64,000 nt of DNA from Chitinophaga pendula (GCF_020386615.1 NZ_CP077769.1:1798001-1862000); one strand, 5' to 3'. Shown: positions 8,225 through 17,658, counted from the first letter of the stretch. Program-made: numbers and translations. The notes: generated by a model from the sequence alone, not told the origin.

Positions 8225-9568
8225 ATGATCGCTACAACACCGTTTTATGACTACGAAAGCGCTGTAAGAAAGGAAGGAGATAAGGTATCTGTTATTGAAC
8301 ATTGGGTGATAAATGGAGAGCCTCGTTTTGAGAAATGGGTACTGTTTGTGAGCTGTAAGGCTAACCAGGGACCCGAGTTGATCTCCCGTATACTACCGCT
8401 ACTCCGGCAATTAGGCCGTCCATACCGGATCATTAAAGACCAGGTCCGGCATTTCCAGCTGAATGCTGGCATATTTGGGATAACAGAGGTGGGAAAGGTG
8501 ATTTCCATATATGCATTGGACGATACTGATCTGCAACATCTCATCACCTTATTGGCCGATCTCGGCTTGTATAGCGGCCCTAGTGTGTATAATGCCCTTC
8601 AGGTAAACCCTTTCCTGTTTGTTGGTAAAACAGTGGAGATACGGGATGGATCGGGTTATGAATACATAGAGTTCATAGAACCGGCAATAGACGAATTACG
8701 ACTTAAAAATATAAAGATCAGGAGGAACAGCCGGAAGCGCATACTGGGGAAATATTATGTACCGGTGGCGTTGATCAGCAAATCAGCGAAAGGAGAAGTC
8801 CTTAAAGCGGTAAATATGAGAAAACTTGCCTTCAGCTGGTGCCTGATCAAACAGGGGTTATCACATGCCGTAGATGACATGCACAACCGGGAAATGAAAC
8901 ACCGGCTGCTATGGCAGAAGGAAGTGCTGGAAGATCTTAGGGAAGTATTACCTGTACCGGCTGTATTGAGTTATTTCGAAGAGAAGGATGCCTACCTGGT
9001 CATGGAATTTATAGAAGGATTGTCATTATATGATAAGGTAATGCAGATAAAACGGAATAGAAGCTGGCGTGCATTGTCCAGCACAGAAAAGGTACAATTG
9101 ATCGGTTATCTGCTGGAGGTAGTCCGCCTGATCAAACAGCTGCACCAGAGGGGGTATGTACACCGGGATATTACAGATAAGAACTTTATCGTAAGGCCGG
9201 ACGAGTCGATCTGTTTGATTGACTTTGAACTCTCCTACAATATACTACGTCATCATCCGGATCCCCCTTTTATGCTGGGGACACATGGTTATGCTGCGCC
9301 TGAGCAACTCCGGATGGACAAGCCTTCGGTAAAGGAAGATGTATACTCACTGGCCGCACTTTGTGTGTTTGTCATTACCAGCCGTCCGCCCATTGGGATC
9401 ATTACAGGTGATGCAACTGTCAACAGTGCCAGGATAGCTGATATGCTGGATGAGGGAATGTTGATGGAGTCTATTGTTTTATGTTTGGAAGCTGATGTTA
9501 ATAACAGGCCGGACATACAATGCCTGGAGGAAGGACTGGTTGACTATATGAATACGATCAAATATTAA
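8225..9568 (+). CDS. LanKC-like two-domain protein (degenerate lyase-like domain plus Ser/Thr kinase, no cyclase)
   Basis: 447 residues. The kinase half is clear: Lys194 in GEVLKAV, catalytic loop HRDITDKN (H313, R314, D315, N320), DFE instead of DFG at D333, then GTHGYAAPEQ. The LIDFE form and the GTxGYAAPE loop recall the kinase domain of class III/IV lanthipeptide synthetases. The N-terminal 140 residues also recall their SpvC-like lyase domain: EKWVLFVSC aligns with the family's GWKxHVS, and RPYRII with its PFKF. The expected catalytic His and Lys would then be Phe41 and Arg68, so lyase activity is doubtful. The LanC-like cyclase that normally completes a protein of about 850 residues is missing. 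MauE and a small secreted peptide follow at 18 and 86 bp. A plain protein kinase is the alternative. Confidence 0.65.
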   Translation: MIATTPFYDYESAVRKEGDKVSVIEHWVINGEPRFEKWVLFVSCKANQGPELISRILPLLRQLGRPYRIIKDQVRHFQLNAGIFGITEVGKVISIYALDDTDLQHLITLLADLGLYSGPSVYNALQVNPFLFVGKTVEIRDGSGYEYIEFIEPAIDELRLKNIKIRRNSRKRILGKYYVPVALISKSAKGEVLKAVNMRKLAFSWCLIKQGLSHAVDDMHNREMKHRLLWQKEVLEDLREVLPVPAVLSYFEEKDAYLVMEFIEGLSLYDKVMQIKRNRSWRALSSTEKVQLIGYLLEVVRLIKQLHQRGYVHRDITDKNFIVRPDESICLIDFELSYNILRHHPDPPFMLGTHGYAAPEQLRMDKPSVKEDVYSLAALCVFVITSRPPIGIITGDATVNSARIADMLDEGMLMESIVLCLEADVNNRPDIQCLEEGLVDYMNTIKY

Positions 9569-9586
9569 AGAACAAATACTAGGTGA

Positions 9587-10027
9587 ATGAAAGCAAGAAA
9601 TTTACTCATTGATGTGGTAACTGCATTATACCTGTGCCTATATCTATATGCAGCCGTTTCGAAGCTGATACATTTTGATCTTTCTGTCGCCCAGATGAAT
9701 AAACAGCCTTTTCCGGATAGCTACACGCCGGTGCTGGTATGGCTCATCCCGGCTTTGGAATTACTGGGTGCTGCCCTGCTGATAGCTGATAAGACAAGAT
9801 TATTAGGTTTATACTTATGTGTTGGTTTGATGCTGGTTTTCACCGTATATGTGTCGCTGGTAATAATGAATTTTTATGGGCATATTCCCTGTGCCTGTGG
9901 CGGTTTGATCGCCAGCCTGCGTTGGAAACAACACCTGTATCTCAATATTTCATATCTGTTGACTGGTATAATAGCTATTCTACTATATAGAAGACAGGAT
10001 AAATACCATTCACTTGTCGTAAGATAA
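9587..10027 (+). CDS. MauE/DoxX-family redox-associated membrane protein
   Basis: 146 residues with four hydrophobic segments (VTALYLCLYLYAAVSKL, VWLIPALELLGAALLIA, LYLCVGLMLVFTVYVSLVI, LNISYLLTGIIAILLY). Between the third and fourth is IPCACGGLIASLRWKQHL, the CxC-GG signature of Bacteroidetes MauE-like proteins. MauE relatives support disulfide chemistry in the periplasm. It starts 18 bp after the LanKC-like gene, so the two are probably co-transcribed, and it is followed by a small cysteine-containing exported peptide. That order suggests the pair handles thiol oxidation or export of that peptide. Confidence 0.75.
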   Translation: MKARNLLIDVVTALYLCLYLYAAVSKLIHFDLSVAQMNKQPFPDSYTPVLVWLIPALELLGAALLIADKTRLLGLYLCVGLMLVFTVYVSLVIMNFYGHIPCACGGLIASLRWKQHLYLNISYLLTGIIAILLYRRQDKYHSLVVR

Positions 10028-10113
10028 GTGCACTACAAGGACGTTTACGCAAGGGGGGAACTACTGCCTTTAACAGGCAAAGTCGTTTATGGACATCCTT
10101 AAAATTCAAAACC

Positions 10114-10443
10114 ATGAAAAGAATTAAAAGATCATTGCTGGCTATTTCAGCTATTTTTGGTGTGGGCTCTGCTATCGCAGGATCTGCTCAAAGTGGAGAT
10201 CGCTACGTTAAGACAGACGAAGGTAAGTATCAATTGATTAATTCCACGGTATATCTGCAAGGCACCTGTGCGCAAGGTGGTACAATGTGTTCCTATGCTA
10301 TAAGTACGTCAGCACCGGTAAATTTACCGAAGCTGGTCAATTCCAAATCGGAGTTGAATACACTGATGTTGCAGAACCCCGGCAAGATCATTCCTTCTCC
10401 CGGGGGAAATGGGGTCAATTATCAATTGTTTGTTATACAATAG
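10114..10443 (+). CDS. Small secreted two-cysteine protein (DUF6520-like)
   Basis: 109 residues with a signal peptide (MKRIKRSLLAISAIFGVGSA, cleavage probably near GSAQS). The mature part of about 80 residues has exactly two cysteines, C52 and C59, in GTCAQGGTMCS, and is rich in Ser, Thr, Asn and Gly. This resembles the DUF6520-type small proteins that accompany MauE genes in Bacteroidetes. It lies 86 bp after mauE. It could be the substrate of the neighbouring kinase-like and thiol-redox proteins, but nothing in the sequence proves that. The TlpA gene converges 65 bp downstream. Confidence 0.6.
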   Translation: MKRIKRSLLAISAIFGVGSAIAGSAQSGDRYVKTDEGKYQLINSTVYLQGTCAQGGTMCSYAISTSAPVNLPKLVNSKSELNTLMLQNPGKIIPSPGGNGVNYQLFVIQ

Positions 10444-10508
10444 AGATGATATCTTTTATGCGTGCTGGAGTAAGAGGGTATTTTCCCTTTGATAAAGATG
10501 AAAGTAGT

Positions 10509-11915
10509 TTATAGATGCTGTTGGATCATTTTTATGAACATGTCAGCTTTCCCTTCATCACTGGGACGTTCGGGTCTTGAAGAAATAACATTCCCGGCCT
10601 TGTCAACTAATAATATTTGTGGAAAGCCGTTGTACCCGTAATGACTGATCAACGGATGTTCACTTCCCAGACCATTGGTATATAGCATCAACTGCCCGTC
10701 AAAAGTGTGTTTCCCGGCTTTAATGACCCTTTTCCAGCTCTCTTTATTTTTTTCGGCTGAAATACTGACAAACAATACATCTTTTTCATTTCGCAACCGG
10801 TTACTGACCTGTTTCAGATCTTGCGCCAATTTAATACAGGGTGCACAAGGCTCTATCCAGAAATCAATAACCAATACCTTACCTCTAAGAGCGGAAAGAC
10901 TGACGTACTTTCCGCTCGTATCTTGTAACTTAAAGTCATATGCCGGACTACCGCTGCCAAATTTTTGCTTCATAGCCAGTAGCGATTGCCGCAGATCAGC
11001 AGTGGTGACATATGCAAGTGCATCCTTAAAAAGAGAGTCCGTACTAAAACTTTTGTACCTGTTACTTAGGAAATGTACCAGCAATTGATCCGACAGCGGT
11101 TTAGTGTAGGCTTTCTTAAGGAGGTCATAGATGGCTGGTATATTATCCTGCCTGTCGGTACCAGGCGGCTGGTTGATCTGGTAGGCAACGAATTGTCTTA
11201 ATATAAGATACTCGTACAAGTGAATGGATACGGGGGTGCTCACCGCATCAATACCGGCCGGTAAACCGTATTTTAAATAACAGGCCTTTATTTCACTATA
11301 TGCTGACGGTTGTACGATCAGGTTAAAACGGTAGTGATTGGCAAGCAGATAGTAAGTCCGGTACTGAATAGCAGCTTTGATGGCTTCATAGACCTCTGCT
11401 TCGATTTGGTCTTTAAAGGTGGCTAGCAGCTTTAGCTTTTGTACATACGCCGCATTGATATTTAATACCTGCGCTTCAAAAGCAGATAGCTGACTGTAGG
11501 CTGAGTCGGCGATAATAGCCTCCAGCTTTCGCAGCACATTGTTTTTTGAAGATCCTCTGCCGGATACCGTAATGGTTTTGGTATCCACCTCTATGATCAG
11601 ACTGTCGTCCGGCATGACCATCAGGTTGTTGATCCGCTTGTCGAAACCATTACTGTCCGTAACGCTGAAATAGTGTAACGATGAGATATCCGAAGTATGG
11701 AATTGATATATGCCATTTCTTACCGTGACCTTTTGTTGGGCCGTTTGGGAAGAATAAGCGTAAAGACTTGCGCTCACCGGCGACGGCGCGATATATATCG
11801 TTGCCTCCCCCGGCGGATGTGCGTATTTGAGCGTAATAGTCGTATTGGCCGACAGCCCGTTGGATATACAGGCCATCAGGAAGGTGGCTATGAAAGCAGG
11901 TTTTGATAGATGCAT
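10509..11915 (-). CDS. TlpA-family periplasmic thiol-disulfide reductase
   Basis: 468 residues with an N-terminal signal peptide. The C-terminal 140 residues are a thioredoxin fold of the TlpA/ResA type: FKLQDTSGKYVSLSALRGKV, then the active site WIEPCAPC with C357 and C360, and a cis-Pro region GFPQILLVDKAG. The first 320 residues are a helical and beta region of the kind placed before TlpA domains in Bacteroidetes (DUF4369-like N-terminus). It is the last gene of a susC-susD-tlpA operon, 11 bp after susD. Such trios are frequent in Chitinophagaceae. It converges on the small cysteine peptide. Confidence 0.85.
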   Translation of the reverse strand: MHLSKPAFIATFLMACISNGLSANTTITLKYAHPPGEATIYIAPSPVSASLYAYSSQTAQQKVTVRNGIYQFHTSDISSLHYFSVTDSNGFDKRINNLMVMPDDSLIIEVDTKTITVSGRGSSKNNVLRKLEAIIADSAYSQLSAFEAQVLNINAAYVQKLKLLATFKDQIEAEVYEAIKAAIQYRTYYLLANHYRFNLIVQPSAYSEIKACYLKYGLPAGIDAVSTPVSIHLYEYLILRQFVAYQINQPPGTDRQDNIPAIYDLLKKAYTKPLSDQLLVHFLSNRYKSFSTDSLFKDALAYVTTADLRQSLLAMKQKFGSGSPAYDFKLQDTSGKYVSLSALRGKVLVIDFWIEPCAPCIKLAQDLKQVSNRLRNEKDVLFVSISAEKNKESWKRVIKAGKHTFDGQLMLYTNGLGSEHPLISHYGYNGFPQILLVDKAGNVISSRPERPSDEGKADMFIKMIQQHL

Positions 11916-11926
11916 AATCTTTTGCT

Positions 11927-13288
11927 TTATCGCTCGTTTTGTTTAATACCCGTAGTAGTGATCTCTCCTTCGGGAATAGGTAATATATACAGTGGACTAT
12001 TAGGCTGCAGCGTATAATTTTGTGTACCCACTTTTCTGCGTAACGTAATGGGAGCAGATTCTAAATTTAGCCGTTTGATGTCTGTCCATCTGGTCCCCCT
12101 GAATACCAGTTCTTTTTTCCTTTCGCTGAATACCAATTCCAGCATATTACCAGGTAGGGGAATCGGAATAAATGTGCCGGATTTGTATCTTTTACTTAAT
12201 AATTTATTGATAATGGCAAGTGCTTCTTCATTCCTGTTTTTTCTGGCAAGACATTCTGCTTTATTCAGGAGCACTTCGTCGGTTGCAAGTCCTGAATAAG
12301 GTGTCAAACCTCCTCCCATACCTACCTTCAGACTTGGCTTTTTGGAAATAGGATCGATTTTGTAGAATATGTTCTTTCGAAGGTCATTGCCATCATATGC
12401 ATTGTATATATTCGAGTCTATCTTTATTTTATAATAACCCGTATAGGAAAGCATGGTATTGTAGCTGAGCTGGGTATAACTACACATGTTTTCATCATTA
12501 ACAGGGCTGAAAGGAACGTTGATGTTTGGATTTAATGTATTGTAGTCGATCAGCTGGTCATACAGGGAAAGACAGCTGTCGGAATAAAGCAAGGCGTCAT
12601 CGTACCTTCTCATAGAAATACAGATACGGGAAAGTAACGCATAGACCGCCGATTTGGATGGCCTGTTACGATATTGTGTAGGCCTGTCATCCGGAAGTAA
12701 GCGGATAGCCGTTTGAAGATCGCTGAACACCTGCCGGTAGCTGTCTTCGACAGAAGAACGCTGTTCAATGTTTTCCACAATAGGACTTAACTTTAACGGA
12801 ATACCCAGGTCAGTACTGGCAGTAGTGGCGTTATAAGCTTTGGAGAAAGTGGTCAGCAGATTGAAGAACGCAAATCCTCTTACAAAATAGGCGTGTCCGC
12901 GTACTAGCTTGCCCTCTCTTAAATCTTTCTCTGTATCAGGAATAGATCGTATAATATCCAATACGGTATTGGCAATGAATATCTGTTTATATGGAATAGA
13001 CCAGTCTACTCCTTCAGGAGAGGTATAGATATTGGCCGCCCATATATAAGCATTCCTTTCCGGAGCAGGTGCAGAGAGAAAAGTAGCTTCGTCTGCATAA
13101 TAGTACTCATCTGCCGAGATCGTTCCCAGGCTGGGAGACCTGTTGACCGTACCAGTATTGTCCAGCAGGTTTTGCAGGTCTTCTACTGTTGACGGATTTA
13201 TAATATTGGAATCCGGCTTTACATCCAGGAATTTATCCCTGCAACCTACACATAGTAACAGCCAGACTGCTACGATTGCTATTCTCAT
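11927..13288 (-). CDS. SusD/RagB-family outer-membrane lipoprotein
   Basis: 453 residues. The lipobox LLCVGC gives Cys16 as lipid anchor, followed by RDKFLDVKPDSN, the usual start of a mature SusD protein. The N-terminal SusD-like half contains LRGHAYFVRGFAFFNL-type helices (HAYFVRGFAFFNLLTTF), and the C-terminal half has FRGTRWTDIKRLN. It starts 9 bp after susC and works with that TonB-dependent barrel as the lid that binds the ligand at the cell surface. The ligand is unknown. No glycoside hydrolase adjoins this pair; the adjoining TlpA points to a peptide or thiol-containing ligand rather than a glycan. Confidence 0.88.
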   Translation of the reverse strand: MRIAIVAVWLLLCVGCRDKFLDVKPDSNIINPSTVEDLQNLLDNTGTVNRSPSLGTISADEYYYADEATFLSAPAPERNAYIWAANIYTSPEGVDWSIPYKQIFIANTVLDIIRSIPDTEKDLREGKLVRGHAYFVRGFAFFNLLTTFSKAYNATTASTDLGIPLKLSPIVENIEQRSSVEDSYRQVFSDLQTAIRLLPDDRPTQYRNRPSKSAVYALLSRICISMRRYDDALLYSDSCLSLYDQLIDYNTLNPNINVPFSPVNDENMCSYTQLSYNTMLSYTGYYKIKIDSNIYNAYDGNDLRKNIFYKIDPISKKPSLKVGMGGGLTPYSGLATDEVLLNKAECLARKNRNEEALAIINKLLSKRYKSGTFIPIPLPGNMLELVFSERKKELVFRGTRWTDIKRLNLESAPITLRRKVGTQNYTLQPNSPLYILPIPEGEITTTGIKQNER

Positions 13289-13297
13289 AATAATTTT

Positions 13298-16200
13298 TTA
13301 CATGTCTAATTTGATACCTAATGAATAAGTCTTCCCGGGAGCAATACTGGTCAGAATATCCGGGTCTATACCACTTTTGTTAGCCCTCCATAGGATACCC
13401 AGATTGCTTATATAGGCGTAGATATTGAGCGCGTTGATACCTTTTAACCGCTGGGTATTGACACGATAGGATAATTGTATATCCTGCAAGCGGATATGAT
13501 CTCCTTTTTCTACATTCACGGACGCATATTTGTAAAATTCATCTCTGGCATCATCTCCCGGATACCGGATAACGGGTACGCTGGTATGCAGTTCATCCCC
13601 GGGTTGCTGCCACCTTTTATTATAGTCAGGCTGACGATATCCGATCATAGAAGAACTAATCAATGCTGCATTATTCATCACCGGTTTCCTGTAATAATAG
13701 CCGAGACGATACACGATGTTGCAGGACAGATGGAGCGGCCCGAATGAAAAGCTATTCCTGAAGGCGCCAAAAACAGAAGGACTACCAGGACCTATATAGG
13801 TCATATCAGTACGATCTGTCGAACTACGCAGCCCCGCCCAGTCTTTTGACACTTTGTCATTTAAATAACCCTGTGGATCACCTTCTTTGTCCAGCCCCAC
13901 CCATTTATAGGCAAAAATGGCCGAGTATGGTTTGCCTTCCATAGGGTCATTGTAATTGGCCGCAATGTACCGGTAGTTGGTCGTTTGTTTCACATCATAC
14001 TTCAATATCCTGTCTTTGACGAAAGAGGTCAGCAGGACGCTGTTCCACTTAAATCGTTTGTCCAGGATACGCGCCAGCAAAGTAATGTCGACACCCTGCG
14101 TCAGCATCTTCGCATAGTTGCCTTTAGACATTGTAATGCCAGCTTGTGGAGGTGTAAGCGTATTGGCCAAGAGGTCAGTGCCCTTTTTGCTGTAGTATTC
14201 AATAGTGCCCCCTAGTACATTATTCTTGAACGCAAAGTCAACTCCCAGGTTCACAATATGCACCTTCTCCCATCTCAAATTAGGATTAACAGGATTGCGG
14301 ATTTCTGAAAAAGGTGACAAGAACTGGTTAACAGCACCAGGTACTAATTGGGCAGTTGTAAAGGCTGATAAAGAACGATCGATATTACCATTATACCCGT
14401 TTGTCACCCGTACTTTCAGGAACGGTAATATATGAGAGCTATAAAAATCTTCCTGGCTAATTTCCCAACTCACACCTGCAGACCACAATGGTACTCCCTT
14501 CCTGTTAGTATTGACTCCAAATAGATTCGATTCATCGCGCCTCACACTTCCCGAAAGGATATACTTGTTTTTATAAGTATAGGACATATTAAAGAAATAG
14601 GAGAGGAACCGGTCGACTAGTGTCTGGTAACTAAAACTACCAGGAATATTATTCATCAGTCCCGTTACATAATCCGGATAGGTATTGACATAATCCACAG
14701 GTCCGGCAGATCCGTTCCGCTTATTTATCCCATATGCAGTACTAGAATTGGCATCTGACTTAGTATCCCTGACCTCAAATCCAACAAGGCCCGTGATATA
14801 ATGATCCGTATGGATCGTTTTTGAATAGTTCGCCTGGATTCTTCCATTGTGCACATTGGACACTGTATTCCCATACTGGTTAATATCTCCCAGTGGAATA
14901 GGCCTTGTAATATTACCGGTAAAAGGATCTATTTGTGTAAAACTGTTGATCAGGTTCCTGGTATAGAAGGTATTCAGGCCATTCGGAATGAGAACATAAT
15001 AATTGCCACGCCCATACTGATAACTAAGGGCAATGTTGAGATCTGGTGTGACGTAATACTTTGCCCCGAAGTTAAGCCTGTAGTCCGTGACATCTTCTGT
15101 CGCACCGAAATCCCTTTCATCCACCGGTTTGTAGGTCCAGTCCAGTAATTTGCCGGCGCCTACCGTGTCAAGAAAAGACTTGCGATAAGAGGTCGTATTT
15201 ACTGCCAATGCTTTTCCTTCCGGGGAAACGACTTTTTCATAAGGGCTGCCGGGTAAATAACTATTGCCGCTCGTAGTTTTGGATTTCGTCAGTAGAATAC
15301 CGGTGCTAACTTCCAACCTGTTTTTAAGGAAGTAGTTAGTATTGTTTACATTGATCGTAAAACGTTCATATTTATTGTTGACCATGCTATTGTTATTCCG
15401 GTCATACCCGACGGAGGCATAATAATTATGAATGGCCGTCCCTCCTGACACACCTATAGAATATTGTTGATTAACACTGGTGTTGTAAAAGTATTTTTTC
15501 TGATCTTTCCTCACATCCACTTCCTTCAGCTGATTGATCAGGCGGTCCGCTTCTCCGGCCGTTATCTTCCCGTTTTTCAGATCACTGAAGATGGCGACAG
15601 CAGGGGAAATGGGCAAATAGGGAACACTGATCGTGCCGTCGTACACCCCCTTGTCAAATAACTGCTTCTCCAGATCGATCGTCTCCGCAGAGGTCAGTTG
15701 TGGCACGGAGTGCAAGTTGGGCTTTTCGCCGATCGTAAGATTACTGTTAAAGGTGACCTGAACAGGTTGCTGTAATTTCCCTCGCTTCGTAGTAAATACG
15801 ATCACCCCATTGCCAGCCCTGGCACCCCATATGGAAGCCGCTGCCGCATCTTTTAATATGGATACAGACTGTATATCGTTAGGATTGATATTACGCAGAT
15901 CGCCGTCATACGGGAAGTTATCCAGTATGACCAATGGGGCGGTGGCCGCAAAAAGGGTACTTCTTCCGCGTATGGACATCACCGCGTCATTACCAGTTAA
16001 TGTTCCCGCTTTCGCAAAGAGCAGACCGCTGACAATCCCTTCCAGCCTGTCAACAATACTGGTAGATACCTGCCTGTTGAATAAGCCGTTGTTGATCCCA
16101 ACAAATGAACCGGTAGCCCGCTCCTTCGGAATGGATTGATACCCCGTCGACACGATCTCTATCTCTCCCATACCTACCCGCTTATGACTTAACCTGACAT

Positions 16201-16777
16201 GCAGGTACCCCGAAGTCGGGATATCCGTAAGCGCTGTTTGATAACCAGTATAAGAAACACCGAGCCGAGCCGACTTAGATATCCCACTGATACGGAATTG
16301 CCCGTCTATATCGGTAGTCACCCCTTTGCCGGAATTGTCCGAAATCACCCTGATGGTAGCTCCCGGCAAAGCCATTCCTGTACTGTCAGTGACAATGCCA
16401 GTAATGACCAACAGCTCTTCCCGTTGAACAACCGGAACGCTGACAGCTGGCACCGGCTTTTTATCGATGTAAATGGTATTGCCACTGATCTCAAAATCAA
16501 GCTTGCGCTGCTTTTTTATCAGCAGATATAAAGCCTGCCTTAATTTGATATTTCCCATTACGAGCGCACCCCTGACCTGCTCGTCAGGATTGAACCGGTC
16601 ACTGTAGGAAAACTGCAACCCAGTCTGAGCAGTGATCCGCTCAAATACCTGTCGGTAGGTCGCTTTATCCATGACTAAGCTGACAATGACATCTTTTTGC
16701 TGGCCCGATACCGGAATGTTGAATGCTAACAAAGCAATGCATAGTAACCATAAAGAGGGTAAAATTGGTCTCATCAA
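13298..16777 (-). CDS. SusC/RagA-family TonB-dependent receptor with N-terminal STN domain
   Basis: 1159 residues. After the signal peptide comes an STN (secretin/TonB short N-terminal) domain at about residues 28-105 (DKATYRQVFERITAQTGLQF), then a CarboxypepD_reg-like domain (ITGIVTDSTGMALPGATIRV), a plug (GIVSGLLFAKAG, IRGRSTLFAATAPLVILDNF, ILKDAAAASIWGARAGNGVIV) and a SusC barrel ending YSLGIKLDM. STN domains usually talk to a FecR anti-sigma factor, but no fecR or ECF sigma gene is present in the 800 bp upstream. It heads the susC-susD-tlpA operon. Confidence 0.9.
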   Translation of the reverse strand: MMRPILPSLWLLCIALLAFNIPVSGQQKDVIVSLVMDKATYRQVFERITAQTGLQFSYSDRFNPDEQVRGALVMGNIKLRQALYLLIKKQRKLDFEISGNTIYIDKKPVPAVSVPVVQREELLVITGIVTDSTGMALPGATIRVISDNSGKGVTTDIDGQFRISGISKSARLGVSYTGYQTALTDIPTSGYLHVRLSHKRVGMGEIEIVSTGYQSIPKERATGSFVGINNGLFNRQVSTSIVDRLEGIVSGLLFAKAGTLTGNDAVMSIRGRSTLFAATAPLVILDNFPYDGDLRNINPNDIQSVSILKDAAAASIWGARAGNGVIVFTTKRGKLQQPVQVTFNSNLTIGEKPNLHSVPQLTSAETIDLEKQLFDKGVYDGTISVPYLPISPAVAIFSDLKNGKITAGEADRLINQLKEVDVRKDQKKYFYNTSVNQQYSIGVSGGTAIHNYYASVGYDRNNNSMVNNKYERFTINVNNTNYFLKNRLEVSTGILLTKSKTTSGNSYLPGSPYEKVVSPEGKALAVNTTSYRKSFLDTVGAGKLLDWTYKPVDERDFGATEDVTDYRLNFGAKYYVTPDLNIALSYQYGRGNYYVLIPNGLNTFYTRNLINSFTQIDPFTGNITRPIPLGDINQYGNTVSNVHNGRIQANYSKTIHTDHYITGLVGFEVRDTKSDANSSTAYGINKRNGSAGPVDYVNTYPDYVTGLMNNIPGSFSYQTLVDRFLSYFFNMSYTYKNKYILSGSVRRDESNLFGVNTNRKGVPLWSAGVSWEISQEDFYSSHILPFLKVRVTNGYNGNIDRSLSAFTTAQLVPGAVNQFLSPFSEIRNPVNPNLRWEKVHIVNLGVDFAFKNNVLGGTIEYYSKKGTDLLANTLTPPQAGITMSKGNYAKMLTQGVDITLLARILDKRFKWNSVLLTSFVKDRILKYDVKQTTNYRYIAANYNDPMEGKPYSAIFAYKWVGLDKEGDPQGYLNDKVSKDWAGLRSSTDRTDMTYIGPGSPSVFGAFRNSFSFGPLHLSCNIVYRLGYYYRKPVMNNAALISSSMIGYRQPDYNKRWQQPGDELHTSVPVIRYPGDDARDEFYKYASVNVEKGDHIRLQDIQLSYRVNTQRLKGINALNIYAYISNLGILWRANKSGIDPDILTSIAPGKTYSLGIKLDM

Positions 16778-17658
16778 GGGAAGCTTTGGCGATTGATATT
16801 GGATGTTGCTTGCTCTGTGCGCTGTCTCGGGATTTAGTATATGTGGTCATAATTAACAGACCATGAGACACCTCTCAGAATCGAGGACTACATGACTTAA
16901 ACCTAAAGTTCGAAATGTTGAGTGGACATACTAATATAATTAGAAGTAATATGTTTAGGGTTTTAATTTGGGCTGCTGGTAAACCTAATACCAATACCTA
17001 TATTCGAAGTAACAGTCATTTTGGATGTTTGAACAAAAAAAGCCGGCCGTCACATCACATCGCTAACGAATGAGCCGATATTTAAAATGATAATTGGCAT
17101 CAGTATTTTGAATGTAGAATTGCCACATCCGCCGTTATTTTTATTATATTGTTATACCGAACCCCCAATTTGACCTCCATAAAATCACCAAAAAATATTT
17201 CTTATGTTCAAGTACACATGGTATCCCTGCCTCTTTATGCTGCTTTCCATCACCGCCTCTTCCGAACCTGCCCTCGAAAACATGACCATTCCCGGCGGCA
17301 AAAACCGCTAGCTGAATCATTATCTCCACTTCCCCCAAAACAGTCGTCATCAAAAAATTATAAAAGATCCTCAGGGTCAGTGCCACCTGGCACGCACCCC
17401 AGTATATCTCGCTAAATCCCTCCATTCCTCCCTCATAATAAAATTATCTTACTGCTTTGTAGTGCCTATGAAGTAGTTAAACGAATTGATATTCATTACT
17501 TTGTAGCAATCTGTAGTAGGAATGATGTAGTAAGAAAGGTTGCAGATCTGTATTGGGTTCCCTACTTTTATCGCCGTGAAATAGGGGACATTATCAGCTT
17601 GACGGACAAAAACATCGTCAGCAAGTATGACGGAATACCAGAGAAATATTATACTAAG
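16778..17658. other. 880-bp divergent intergenic region between susC (-) and GH30 (+)
   Basis: The left part (16778-17140) is AT-rich and must hold the susC promoter. A near-palindromic AT-rich stretch lies around 16928-16952. The right part (17200-17420) has the C-rich codon-like composition of the genes downstream and contains the short ORF at 17204. No RNA gene or mobile element was recognised. Confidence 0.4.
17204..17311 (+). CDS. Possible 35-residue signal-peptide-like ORF
   Basis: The frame begins MFKYTWYPCLFMLLSITASS, which reads like a complete signal peptide with an Ala-Ser cleavage region, and ends at a TAG 15 codons later. After the TAG the same frame stays open for about 50 more codons with plausible composition. 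It may be a tiny secreted peptide, the 5' end of a decayed gene, or chance. No family is recognised. Confidence 0.2.
   Translation: MFKYTWYPCLFMLLSITASSEPALENMTIPGGKNR

Noticed and set aside
16920-16960. AT-rich near-palindrome considered as a dif recombination site
   Set aside because: The arms do not match the XerC and XerD half-site pattern that I know, and the spacing is wrong.
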